Below are positions 1 through 5,501 of a stretch of 6,295 bases of DNA, in pieces (positions within the stretch are counted from its first letter, which is position 1; every line of letters starts with the position of its first letter). Origin of the DNA: Candidatus Colwellbacteria bacterium RIFCSPLOWO2_01_FULL_48_10. GTDB taxonomy: Bacteria > Patescibacteriota > Minisyncoccia > UBA6257 > Colwellbacteraceae. Under the pieces are notes generated by a model. The model searched no databases and was not told where the DNA came from. It was given only the letters and a program-made list of their open reading frames with translations. Where the stretch lies: NCBI GenBank assembly GCA_001817755.1, contig MHIY01000018.1:1619-7913 (forward strand), given 5' to 3'. The translations under genes were made by a program, and so were the position numbers.

Positions 1-44
1 TTCATAGAGTTTCGTAATTCGGAGCTGGCTAGCGTGAAATTTCC

Positions 45-90
45 CCAATCTGGCGTTTAGTAGGCTATAGCCTACTAAACGCCAGATTGG
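45..90. repeat. Perfect 46-bp palindrome with no spacer
   Basis: The two 23-base arms (45-67 and 68-90) are exact reverse complements with no unpaired base at the centre; the middle reads GGCTATAGCC. As RNA either strand could form about 21 bp closed by a tetraloop, and as DNA it could extrude a cruciform. Neither side carries the T-run expected of an intrinsic terminator, and the flanks beyond 45 and 90 do not match, which argues against a simple fold-back assembly artefact. It lies about 150 bp upstream of gyrB in sequence with no recognisable gene. The structure is certain; its function is unknown. Possible roles are a factor-independent transcription barrier, a dimeric-protein site, or a dispersed palindromic repeat. 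Confidence 0.85.
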
Positions 91-180
91 CTGAGACAGC
101 ATTGATAATATAAATGCCGTTGAACTCAGCATAAGTGCGCCTGTCAAAGCCATTTAGAAATGTTGGAGCATTCTGTTCGT

Positions 181-209
181 TTGTGTTTAGAGCAATTTTT
201 TGCTAAAAT
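181..209 (+). promoter_or_regulatory. Probable gyrB promoter
   Basis: TTGTGT (181-186, three of six -35 consensus bases) is followed after a 17-nt spacer by TAAAAT (204-209, five of six -10 bases). A TG one base upstream of the -10 makes an extended -10. Transcription would begin near 216, giving a leader of about 27 nt. A short inverted repeat, AGCAA (191-195) and TTGCT (200-204), lies in the spacer. The assignment is by motif match only. Confidence 0.5.
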
Positions 210-242
210 TAGCCCTAGTTTTCAATTCATTCAGACATAATT

Positions 243-2216
243 ATGACTAAGGCGGAAGAGACAAAAAACACCGACATCACCAGCGCTAAAGGCTCTTATT
301 CGGCCAAGGACATATCCGTTTTGGAGGGACTCGACCCGGTACGCAAGCGTCCGGGCATGTACATCGGCTCAACCGGCGTTTCCGGCTTGCATCACCTTAT
401 CTGGGAGATTGTCGACAACTCAATTGACGAGGCTATGGCCGGTTACGCTAAAAACATTGAGGTTCGTATTTTGAATGATGGTATGGTTAGTGTCGAGGAC
501 GATGGGCGAGGCATACCTGTCGATGTTCACCCTAAGACGAAAGTTTCTGCGCTTGAAACAGTGATGACCACGCTCCACGCCGGAGGGAAGTTTGGCGGCG
601 AGGGTTACAAGGTTTCGGGCGGTTTGCATGGCGTGGGCGCATCGGTTGTGAACGCGCTTTCTGAGTGGCTTAGGGTGGAGGTGTATCGCGACGGCGAAAT
701 GTATGCGCAGGAATATAAGATCGGCAAGCCTCAGTTTAAGGTCAAGAAGATCGGCAAGACCGAGAAGCGCGGCACTAAAGTTACGTTTAAGCCTGATGCT
801 TCAATTTTTTCCGAGACCAAATTCAACCGGAAGACGGTCATCGAACATCTGCGCCGCCAGGCTTATTTAAACAAAGGTTTGCGGATAGTAATAATCGATG
901 AAACCCCTTCGATTACCTCAGGGCAAGGAGAAGAAGGTCCGGCATATTATGGCTTTAAGTTCGACAACGGCATATTGTCTTTCATTGACTACCTGGCCGA
1001 AGGCGGCGACAAGCCTGTGCATGAGAACATATTTTATGCTCACAAAGAACAGGACGGCATCGTGGTCGAGGCCGCGATGGTCTACAACGAGGGGATCGAA
1101 ACCCAGGAATTGAGTTTCGCGAATAATATCTACACGATTGAAGGCGGGATGCACCTGACCGGCTTCAGGTCTGCGGTTACGCGCACTATAAACGACCACG
1201 CGCGGGAGAAAGAATATATAAAAGGTAAAGAAGAGAATCTCACTGGTGACGACGTTCGCGAAGGCATGATAGTCGTTCTGTCGATCAAGATACGAGAGCC
1301 TCAGTTTGAAGGCCAGACGAAAGCTAAGCTCGGCAACCCAGAGGCAAGAACTGTCGTCGAGGCGGTGATAAATGCCGCCTTCGGCGAGTTTTTGGAGAAG
1401 CATCCGAGCGACGCGAAGCGGATAATTGAGAAGGTGATCCTGGCTGCAAAGGCCCGCGCGGCTGCCAAAGCTGCCAAGGAGACGGTTCTAAGGAAAGGAG
1501 TTTTAGAAGGCCTTACTTTGCCGGGCAAGCTGGCCGACTGCGAATCAAAGAAAGCCGAGGATTCTGAGCTTTTCATTGTCGAGGGTGATTCGGCCGGAGG
1601 CTCGGCTAAACAAGCCAGAAACCGCAAAACCCAGGCCATTCTGCCTCTGCGCGGCAAGATATTGAACGTGGAGAAGTCGCGCGTCGACAAAATGCTTTTG
1701 AATAAGGAAATCAGGTCGCTCGTAATAGCTTTGGGCACCGCCATCAGCGACCAGTTCGATGTTGCGAAGATCAGATATCATAAAATAGTTTTGATGACCG
1801 ATGCCGACGTGGACGGCGCGCACATCAGGACTCTTTTACTGACACTTTTTTACCGGTATTTTCTACCAGTCATCCAGAACGGATACCTCTACATTGCCGA
1901 GCCGCCCCTATATAAGATCTCAAGCGGTAAAGCTCACAAGTATGCCTATTCCGATGCCGACAAAGAAAAGGTTTTGAAGGAATTCAAAGATGGGCAGAAC
2001 ATCAACATCCAGCGTTACAAGGGCTTGGGCGAAATGAATCCCGACCAGCTGTGGGAGACGACCATGGATCCGGCTTTCCGCGCCTTGCGGCAGGTGGCGA
2101 TAGACGATGCCAAAGAGGCGGACAGGCTTTTTGACATCCTCATGGGCAGCGAGGTCGGTCCCCGCAAGCACTTCATCCAGATTCATGCAGCATCAGTTAA
2201 GAATCTTGATATCTAG
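243..2216 (+). CDS. gyrB: DNA gyrase subunit B
   Basis: GyrB is the ATPase subunit of the GyrA2GyrB2 type IIA topoisomerase, which introduces negative supercoils into cytoplasmic DNA using ATP. The 657-residue protein has the full domain order. The GHKL ATPase fold has EIVDNSIDEAMAG at 55-67 (E55 matches the catalytic Glu, N59 the Mg-binding Asn), DDGRGIP at 86-92 and the GGLHGVGASVVNALS lid at 126-140. The transducer carries the QTK loop (358-360). The TOPRIM domain has EGDSAGG (447-453) and DADVD (520-524) for metal binding, and the QRYKGLGEMNPDQLWETTMDP tail motif begins near 590. It lacks the roughly 170-residue insert of proteobacterial GyrB. IVEGDSAGGSAKQARNRKTQ and the tail motif favour GyrB over ParE, although this split is not absolute. 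The ATG at 243 has no Shine-Dalgarno. gyrA is not adjacent. Confidence 0.96.
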   Translation: MTKAEETKNTDITSAKGSYSAKDISVLEGLDPVRKRPGMYIGSTGVSGLHHLIWEIVDNSIDEAMAGYAKNIEVRILNDGMVSVEDDGRGIPVDVHPKTKVSALETVMTTLHAGGKFGGEGYKVSGGLHGVGASVVNALSEWLRVEVYRDGEMYAQEYKIGKPQFKVKKIGKTEKRGTKVTFKPDASIFSETKFNRKTVIEHLRRQAYLNKGLRIVIIDETPSITSGQGEEGPAYYGFKFDNGILSFIDYLAEGGDKPVHENIFYAHKEQDGIVVEAAMVYNEGIETQELSFANNIYTIEGGMHLTGFRSAVTRTINDHAREKEYIKGKEENLTGDDVREGMIVVLSIKIREPQFEGQTKAKLGNPEARTVVEAVINAAFGEFLEKHPSDAKRIIEKVILAAKARAAAKAAKETVLRKGVLEGLTLPGKLADCESKKAEDSELFIVEGDSAGGSAKQARNRKTQAILPLRGKILNVEKSRVDKMLLNKEIRSLVIALGTAISDQFDVAKIRYHKIVLMTDADVDGAHIRTLLLTLFYRYFLPVIQNGYLYIAEPPLYKISSGKAHKYAYSDADKEKVLKEFKDGQNINIQRYKGLGEMNPDQLWETTMDPAFRALRQVAIDDAKEADRLFDILMGSEVGPRKHFIQIHAASVKNLDI

Positions 2217-2224
2217 TTCTTAAC
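2196..2224 (+). other. Stem-loop overlapping the gyrB stop codon
   Basis: GTTAAGAA (2196-2203) and TTCTTAAC (2217-2224) are an exact 8-bp inverted repeat, and the gyrB TAG (2214-2216) lies in the 13-nt loop. No T-tract follows, so this is at best a weak terminator or a 3'-end protecting hairpin. No better terminator is visible between gyrB and the rplJ promoters. Confidence 0.35.
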
Positions 2225-2317
2225 CGAAAATCCTAAATTCTCTCCCTGCTACCGGCAAGCAAATATCAAGTTTTGAAAAAATGTCCGATCCGGATGTTAA
2301 AACTGAGCGTCAACAGA

Positions 2318-2323
2318 TATAAT
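2318..2323 (+). promoter_or_regulatory. Possible upstream rplJL promoter, -10 only
   Basis: A perfect TATAAT hexamer lies here, but no acceptable -35 sits 16-18 nt upstream. If used, transcription would begin near 2330. The leader would then carry two extra small hairpins, GTGG/CCAC (2330-2333 with 2346-2349) and GGCAT/ATGCC (2350-2354 with 2366-2370). It is a weaker candidate than the promoter at 2337-2364. Confidence 0.3.
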
Positions 2324-2336
2324 GATTTTGTGGCCG

Positions 2337-2364
2337 TTGACAAAACCACGGCATCTGCTAGACT
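2337..2364 (+). promoter_or_regulatory. Main candidate rplJL promoter
   Basis: A consensus TTGACA (2337-2342) is followed after 16 nt by TAGACT (2359-2364, four of six -10 bases), with TG one base upstream of the -10 (extended -10). The start site would be near 2371. That is one base before the first paired base of the predicted L10 leader, which supports this promoter over the -10 at 2318. Confidence 0.6.
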
Positions 2365-2370
2365 GATGCC

Positions 2371-2476
2371 AGTTTCCGCAGAAAGTAGGCAAATAACTAA
2401 GCCCTACCGAGGATTCCAAAGGCTATTTGCCTTTGTGAGGCCCGACAAACTGCGAAGACGCAGTTTTTCCTGTTTT
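2371..2476 (+). promoter_or_regulatory. L10 ribosomal protein leader with attenuator
   Basis: This leader carries the hallmarks of the L10 leader family: CCGCAGAAAGTAGG at 2376-2389, CCCTACCGAGGATTCC at 2402-2417 and GAGGCCCGAC at 2437-2446. AGGCAAATA (2387-2395) pairs with TATTTGCCT (2424-2432), and alternatively GTAGG (2385-2389) pairs with CCTAC (2403-2407). In this family the L10(L12)4 complex binds the leader RNA and represses its own operon. Here GTTTcCGCAG (2372-2381) can pair, with one mismatch, to CTGCGaAGAC (2450-2459). That helix cannot coexist with the terminator at 2447-2466, so a transcription-attenuation switch is likely. It ends about 70 nt before rplJ. Family identity was recognised by eye and not scored against a covariance model. 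Confidence 0.75.
2447..2476 (+). terminator. Leader attenuator terminator before rplJ
   Basis: AAACTGCG (2447-2454) and CGCAGTTT (2459-2466) form an 8-bp stem around an AAGA tetraloop. The T-run at 2464-2468 follows directly, with a second T-run at 2472-2476. Its position inside the rplJ leader marks it as a regulated attenuator, not the end of an upstream gene. Confidence 0.7.
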
Positions 2477-2503
2477 TGAGGAGCGAAGGCGACGAAATAC
2501 TGA

Positions 2504-2515
2504 GCAGTGCACTGC
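2504..2515. repeat. 12-bp perfect palindrome upstream of rplJ
   Basis: GCAGTGCACTGC is an exact palindrome placed 30 nt before the rplJ ATG and downstream of the attenuator. It could be a protein dimer site, a small hairpin in the untranslated leader, or chance. No function can be assigned. Confidence 0.4.
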
Positions 2516-2544
2516 GAACATATTAATCAAATAATTACCAAAAA

Positions 2545-3036
2545 ATGAAAACAAAAGCGCAAAAAACAGAAATAGTCCGATTGGCTGAACAGGAGATGAA
2601 GGATGCAAAATTCCTGGTTTTTGCAGATTTTAGTGAGACTCCAGACGAGGTTATTAAAGCCTTCAGGCGTTTGGCGCGGGGCGCAAAGTCCCGTTTCCAT
2701 GTCATCAAGAAGCGTCTTTTGGGCGTGGCGCTGAAAAAAGCCGGTATTGAGTTTAATCCCAAACAGTTCAAAAGCCAGGTGGGTACGGTTTTCGCCCAGG
2801 GCGACATATCCGAAATTGCGCCGGTTATGTACAAGTTTTCGAAGGCGAACGCTAACTTCAAGCTTTTGGGCGCGCTCGATCTCATTAATAAGTTAGAAAT
2901 GCCTCTACCCACCCTTCAGGCTATTGGTAAATTACCGTCTCGCGAAGTACTGCTTGGCCAGGTGTTGGGAGGCCTTACCGGCCCGATCAGGAAACTCATG
3001 TATGTATTACAGGAGGTAGCAAAAGGTCGCAAATAA
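2545..3036 (+). CDS. rplJ: Large ribosomal subunit protein uL10 (L10)
   Basis: L10 is the base of the ribosomal stalk. It binds 23S rRNA with L11 and anchors L7/L12 dimers that recruit translational GTPases. The 163-residue protein has the family layout. An N-terminal rRNA-binding domain covers roughly 1-135, with FLVFADFSETPDEVIKAFRR near 23-42, HVIKKRLLGVALKKAG near 52-67 and LPSREVLLGQVLGGLTGPI at 130-148. It ends in a basic amphipathic helix (about 147-163) that matches the L7/L12-binding tail. The ATG at 2545 follows an A-rich stretch with no Shine-Dalgarno. rplL follows after 24 nt, so the two are surely cotranscribed, and the upstream L10 leader implies autogenous control. The usual rplKA genes are not upstream; gyrB is there instead. 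Confidence 0.95.
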   Translation: MKTKAQKTEIVRLAEQEMKDAKFLVFADFSETPDEVIKAFRRLARGAKSRFHVIKKRLLGVALKKAGIEFNPKQFKSQVGTVFAQGDISEIAPVMYKFSKANANFKLLGALDLINKLEMPLPTLQAIGKLPSREVLLGQVLGGLTGPIRKLMYVLQEVAKGRK

Positions 3037-3060
3037 AAAAGATAAATTTAAATTAATTAT

Positions 3061-3423
3061 ATGACCAAAGATCAGTTCATAACAGAGATAGAGAAGATGA
3101 CTGTTTTGGAAATCGCTGACCTAGTGAAAGCAATGGAAGAGAAGTTCGGCATCAGCGCGACTCAGGCCGCTGCTCCAGCCGGAGCCGCCGGAGGCGAGGC
3201 TGCCGCGGAGAAGACCGCTTTCAATGTTATCTTGAAGGCTACCGGTGATCAGAAGATCAACGTCATCAAGGCTGTTAAGGAAGCCACCGGATTAGGTCTC
3301 AAGGAGGCCAAGGATCTCGTTGACGGAGCGCCCAAGATGGTAAAGGAGAACCTCAAAAAAGAAGACGCCGAGGAACTGAAGAAGAAACTCGAAGCCGCCG
3401 GTGCGACTGTTGAATTGCAATAA
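3061..3423 (+). CDS. rplL: Large ribosomal subunit protein bL12 (L7/L12)
   Basis: L7/L12 forms the mobile stalk dimers that bind EF-Tu, EF-G and initiation and release factors and stimulate their GTPase activity. The 120-residue length is typical. The N-terminal dimerisation and L10-binding helices span about 1-33, an Ala/Gly-rich flexible hinge runs about 36-51, and the globular C-terminal domain spans 53-120. That domain holds the highly conserved KINVIKAVKEATGLGLKEAK (65-84) and LVDGAPK (86-92), the factor-binding surface. The start at 3061 has no Shine-Dalgarno; the spacer is AT-rich. Translation may be coupled loosely to rplJ 24 nt upstream. rpoB, the common downstream neighbour, is absent. 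A structured RNA and a strong terminator follow. Confidence 0.97.
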   Translation: MTKDQFITEIEKMTVLEIADLVKAMEEKFGISATQAAAPAGAAGGEAAAEKTAFNVILKATGDQKINVIKAVKEATGLGLKEAKDLVDGAPKMVKENLKKEDAEELKKKLEAAGATVELQ

Positions 3424-3433
3424 GAATTCGCTC

Positions 3434-3530
3434 ACTATTCCTCTCGAGGACTCAGAATGGTTTTCTGCTGAAAACCTTCTTATCTCTCGGCATCTTCATG
3501 CCTCCGAGAATGTCCTCTGCGAGGAATAGT
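3434..3530 (+). other. Predicted three-way-junction RNA element after rplL
   Basis: The sequence starting 11 nt after the rplL stop folds into nested helices. The outer helix is ACTATTCCTC (3434-3443) with GAGGAATAGT (3521-3530), 10 bp. After a 2x3 internal loop comes GAGGAC (3446-3451) with GTCCTC (3512-3517), 6 bp. Arm one is AGAA plus GGTTTTC (3454-3465, one bulged T) with GAAAACCTTCT (3470-3480) around TGCT. Arm two is GGCAT (3489-3493) with ATGCC (3498-3502) around CTTC, extended by TCTC/GAGA (3485-3488 with 3506-3509) across a 3-nt bulge. It sits between rplL and its terminator, so it would be transcribed. It matches no family I recognise and could be a 3'-UTR processing or stability element. 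Confidence 0.6.
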
Positions 3531-3560
3531 CAGCTCATTGCGCTAGAAAACACTCTGGAA

Positions 3561-3590
3561 AACGCCCCGGTTGAAACCGGGGCGTTTTTT
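3561..3590 (+). terminator. Intrinsic terminator of the rplJL operon
   Basis: AACGCCCCGG (3561-3570) pairs with CCGGGGCGTT (3578-3587). With the inner TT/AA pairs the stem reaches 12 bp, and in practice about 10 GC-rich bp close a TGAA tetraloop. A run of six T follows at 3585-3590. This is the strongest terminator in the window. Confidence 0.9.
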
Positions 3591-3599
3591 GTCTATAGT
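3571..3599 (+). promoter_or_regulatory. SemiSWEET promoter overlapping the rplL terminator
   Basis: TTGAAA (3571-3576, five of six -35 bases) is followed after exactly 17 nt by TATAGT (3594-3599, five of six -10 bases). The -35 lies in the terminator loop and 3' arm, and the spacer contains the T-tract. Seven bases after the -10 is position 3606, the A of the SemiSWEET ATG, so the mRNA is predicted to be leaderless. Confidence 0.65.
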
Positions 3600-3605
3600 T
3601 CACGC

Positions 3606-3869
3606 ATGAATACCGTATCGATAATTGGCTTAGTGGCTGCTTTTTGCACAACGGTGGCTAGTTTGCACCAGGCCATTAAGACAATTCGTAGTAGAGAAAC
3701 CAGAGGTATTTCGCTGTGGATGTATGTTCTGATTACTTTCGGTTTTTCCTTGTGGCTAGTTTATGGATTCATGATAAAAGATGTACCGCTTATAGCGGCC
3801 AATAGTGTTACTTTGATTTTAGTGATTCCCGTCCTTGTCATTAAGATAAGGAACGGCGAGAGGAGTTGA
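3606..3869 (+). CDS. SemiSWEET-family small sugar transporter
   Basis: SemiSWEETs are three-helix PQ-loop/MtN3 proteins that dimerise in the membrane to pass sugars down their gradient. The 87-residue protein has TM segments near 5-27, 35-57 and 60-82 and no extra domains, the usual size for the family. RSRETRGISLWMY (28-40) is the typical loop into helix 2. W50 and N66 align by position with the two sugar-pocket residues known from Leptospira biflexa SemiSWEET (W48, N64). The PQ motif reads H21-Q22, so the hinge proline is missing. An ATG at 3606 was chosen because the longer reading frame back to 3498 would run through the terminator and add residues unlike the family. The mRNA is probably leaderless, and tRNA-Val begins 15 nt after the stop. 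The sugar carried is unknown. Confidence 0.85.
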   Translation: MNTVSIIGLVAAFCTTVASLHQAIKTIRSRETRGISLWMYVLITFGFSLWLVYGFMIKDVPLIAANSVTLILVIPVLVIKIRNGERS

Positions 3870-3884
3870 AAGAAGAATAGTATC

Positions 3885-3956
3885 GCGCCCATAGCTCAGT
3901 GGTAGAGCGTTCGATTCACATTCGAAAGGCTGCAGGTTCGATCCCTGCTGGGCGCA
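3885..3956 (+). tRNA. tRNA-Val (anticodon CAC)
   Basis: The 72-nt cloverleaf is complete. The acceptor is GCGCCCA (3885-3891) with TGGGCGC (3949-3955), and the D stem GCTC/GAGC encloses AGTGGTA. The anticodon stem TTCGA/TCGAA has loop TTCACAT with anticodon CAC at 3917-3919 (reads GUG). The variable loop is AGGCT, and the T stem GCAGG/CCTGC has loop TTCGATC. Discriminator A is at 3956. The next bases are CCC, not CCA, so CCA must be added after transcription. It starts 15 nt after the SemiSWEET stop and no separate promoter is evident, so it may be processed from that transcript. Confidence 0.95.
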
Positions 3957-4000
3957 CCCCGTAAAAAAATATTCCGTCGAAATGGAATATTTCAACGGGG
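3957..4000 (+). other. Stem-loop directly behind tRNA-Val
   Basis: CCCCGT (3957-3962) pairs with ACGGGG (3995-4000), and inside it AAATATTCC (3967-3975) pairs with GGAATATTT (3984-3992) around an 8-nt loop. It begins at the first base after the tRNA discriminator. Only CTTT follows, so it is a poor terminator by sequence; it may aid tRNA 3' maturation or weakly attenuate read-through into the transporter gene. Confidence 0.5.
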
Positions 4001-4038
4001 CTTTGCCACGTTGCTGACCTCAGCTACGGGGTAGTCGC

Positions 4039-5337
4039 GTGATGAGTGAAGCGAATTTTACGCGACACAAGTTTGTTTGTGGTTCTTATGTTATCCTTAA
4101 AAAATTGATGAAACGGCATATTTTTCCGGATATGGAGGGGGCGGTGGTCGATTCCGCGATCACTCATTTTCTACTGATGCTCGGTTACAGGCTTTTCTCG
4201 GTATATTTTTCTCTGTTTTTAATAGACAGAGGTCTGGCTTTGGCCAAGGTTGGGTACACATATTTTCTGATCTATCTGAGCATCGTGATCTGCGCGCCAA
4301 TTGTCGGGATGCTTCTTTACCGGCTAAATCCAATTATTCTTTCTTCTGTCGGTATTTTGGGCTATGGAGCGTATTCGCTCGGCATGATTTATTCGCAGGG
4401 TGCGCTTTTCGATGTACTACAGATACTGCTCGGCGCTTCAGCCAGCCTTTTCTTTGTCGCTTCGCGCAGTCTTTTTATCCGCCTGAAGCTGAAGAATTAC
4501 AATTCCGCTTTCGGGATATTCCATTCCGCGCCGACCTACGCGAATTTTTTCGCGCCCGTCATGGGCGGTTTGCTCATCTGGCGATTCGGCTTCAACGGTG
4601 TTCTCGTAGCCAGCTTCATAATTCACCTTATAAATGTGTTTTTCAATATTCATACCCTGTCCGAATCCGGCCAGCATGAGAAACGGGAAATAAACCTAAG
4701 GAAAATCGGCCGGAACTATTGGACAATATTCTCAAGCTTCAATCGCTTGAAATTAACGCCCTATATAATGCTGAGTTTCTGCGTTCTTGTTGTGGCCGGG
4801 TTGTATAACGCATATTTCCTTCTTTTTCTAAGAAATATCGGCTTAAGTCAGAATGACGTTATTACCTACATTTCATTGTTCTCTTTTGTTTTCATTTTCA
4901 TATCGATCAACCGCATAAAGATATTGGGCCGGATCAAGTCGAGTGATGGTTTCGCCAGGGGCGGTTTTCTATACGGACTCGCGTCGATATTACTTGGCCT
5001 TCTAGGCTCCAAGATAGGTGTGGTCGGGATTTTCGCCGTAGATATTCTTAAGACATCTTCCGCATTCATCGTGGGAGCAATGCGCTCCGGCCTCATTGCG
5101 ATGGATTTTACGGATTATTCCGAGGAAGCCGGAGTAATTGATACAATTTTTGCTCCGCTTGGTACCGCCATCGGCGCTTTCATTGGGGGAATATTGGTTG
5201 ATTCCATAGGGTACGGCAGCACGTTCAAGATAGCCGGATTATTCATTATTACCATAACGATAATTTACCTATTTCTTAAAAAGTATATGGCTGCCGGCAA
5301 CCCTGACACAACCCTGGCCCAGCCACCGCTTCATTAG
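4039..5337 (+). CDS. Major facilitator superfamily (MFS) transporter
   Basis: This is a polytopic inner-membrane secondary transporter of unknown substrate. The 432-residue form shows twelve hydrophobic segments in two sets of six. The first set lies near 41-62, 70-92, 97-118, 123-145, 165-184 and 186-204. A polar central loop (205-240, rich in K/R/E) follows, and the second set lies near 241-265, 273-291, 307-323, 326-349, 371-389 and 396-414. Short basic loops such as RSLFIRLKLKN and the GGxL(I/V)xxxxG patterns in helices 5 and 11 (GGLLIWRFG, GGILVDSIG) fit MFS. The start is uncertain. GTG 4039 and ATG 4042 follow a weak GGGG, while ATG 4108 (409 residues) places the first helix about 17 residues from the N-terminus, which is more usual. 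An intrinsic terminator follows at 5417. No substrate can be inferred. Confidence 0.82.
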   Translation: MMSEANFTRHKFVCGSYVILKKLMKRHIFPDMEGAVVDSAITHFLLMLGYRLFSVYFSLFLIDRGLALAKVGYTYFLIYLSIVICAPIVGMLLYRLNPIILSSVGILGYGAYSLGMIYSQGALFDVLQILLGASASLFFVASRSLFIRLKLKNYNSAFGIFHSAPTYANFFAPVMGGLLIWRFGFNGVLVASFIIHLINVFFNIHTLSESGQHEKREINLRKIGRNYWTIFSSFNRLKLTPYIMLSFCVLVVAGLYNAYFLLFLRNIGLSQNDVITYISLFSFVFIFISINRIKILGRIKSSDGFARGGFLYGLASILLGLLGSKIGVVGIFAVDILKTSSAFIVGAMRSGLIAMDFTDYSEEAGVIDTIFAPLGTAIGAFIGGILVDSIGYGSTFKIAGLFIITITIIYLFLKKYMAAGNPDTTLAQPPLH

Positions 5338-5416
5338 ATTAGCCATTATCGTGTGGGGAATTGATATTTTCTTGATCGTTATCTGGGTTACGTGTTGATA
5401 ACTTGGTCGCAGATCG

Positions 5417-5445
5417 AAAAACCAGCATAGATGCTGGTTATTTTT
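5417..5445 (+). terminator. Intrinsic terminator of the MFS gene
   Basis: AACCAGCA (5420-5427) pairs with TGCTGGTT (5432-5439) around a TAGA loop, followed by A and five T (5441-5445). The A-run at 5417-5421 on the upstream side gives the minus strand a T-run as well, so it could act in both directions. It lies 79 nt after the transporter stop and separates it from the mraZ promoter. Confidence 0.8.
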
Positions 5446-5472
5446 CGCACCTATTTGTTCTTCGTAACCGTT

Positions 5473-5501
5473 TTGACTTGCTTAGTGTTGTGGGTTACAA
5501 T
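5473..5501 (+). promoter_or_regulatory. Probable mraZ (dcw cluster) promoter
   Basis: TTGACT (5473-5478) and TACAAT (5496-5501) each match five of six sigma70-type consensus bases and are separated by exactly 17 nt. Transcription would start near 5508, directly before the GTGG repeats. It would leave an untranslated leader of about 180 nt ahead of the mraZ ATG. Confidence 0.7.

Noticed and set aside
1..60. Reading frame open from the window edge to a TAG at 58-60 (19 codons, + strand), possibly the end of an upstream gene
   Set aside because: The residues match no family I recognise, it is too short to judge, and its last codons lie inside the 46-bp palindrome.
1..102. Minus-strand frame open from an ATG at 102-100 to the window edge (34 codons)
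   Set aside because: More than half of it consists of the palindrome and its flank, and no family is recognisable. A divergent gene cannot be excluded, but there is no positive support.
918..1403. 161-codon minus-strand open frame inside gyrB
   Set aside because: It is antisense to conserved GyrB coding sequence and has no recognisable domain. The same applies to the other antisense or out-of-frame open stretches inside gyrB, rplJ and the MFS gene.
2273..2479. 68-codon plus-strand frame between gyrB and rplJ
   Set aside because: It runs through the rplJ promoters, the L10 leader and the attenuator, and the translation looks like nothing known.
3498..3605. N-terminal extension of the SemiSWEET gene
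   Set aside because: It crosses the rplJL terminator and the predicted promoter, and would add 36 residues absent from the family.
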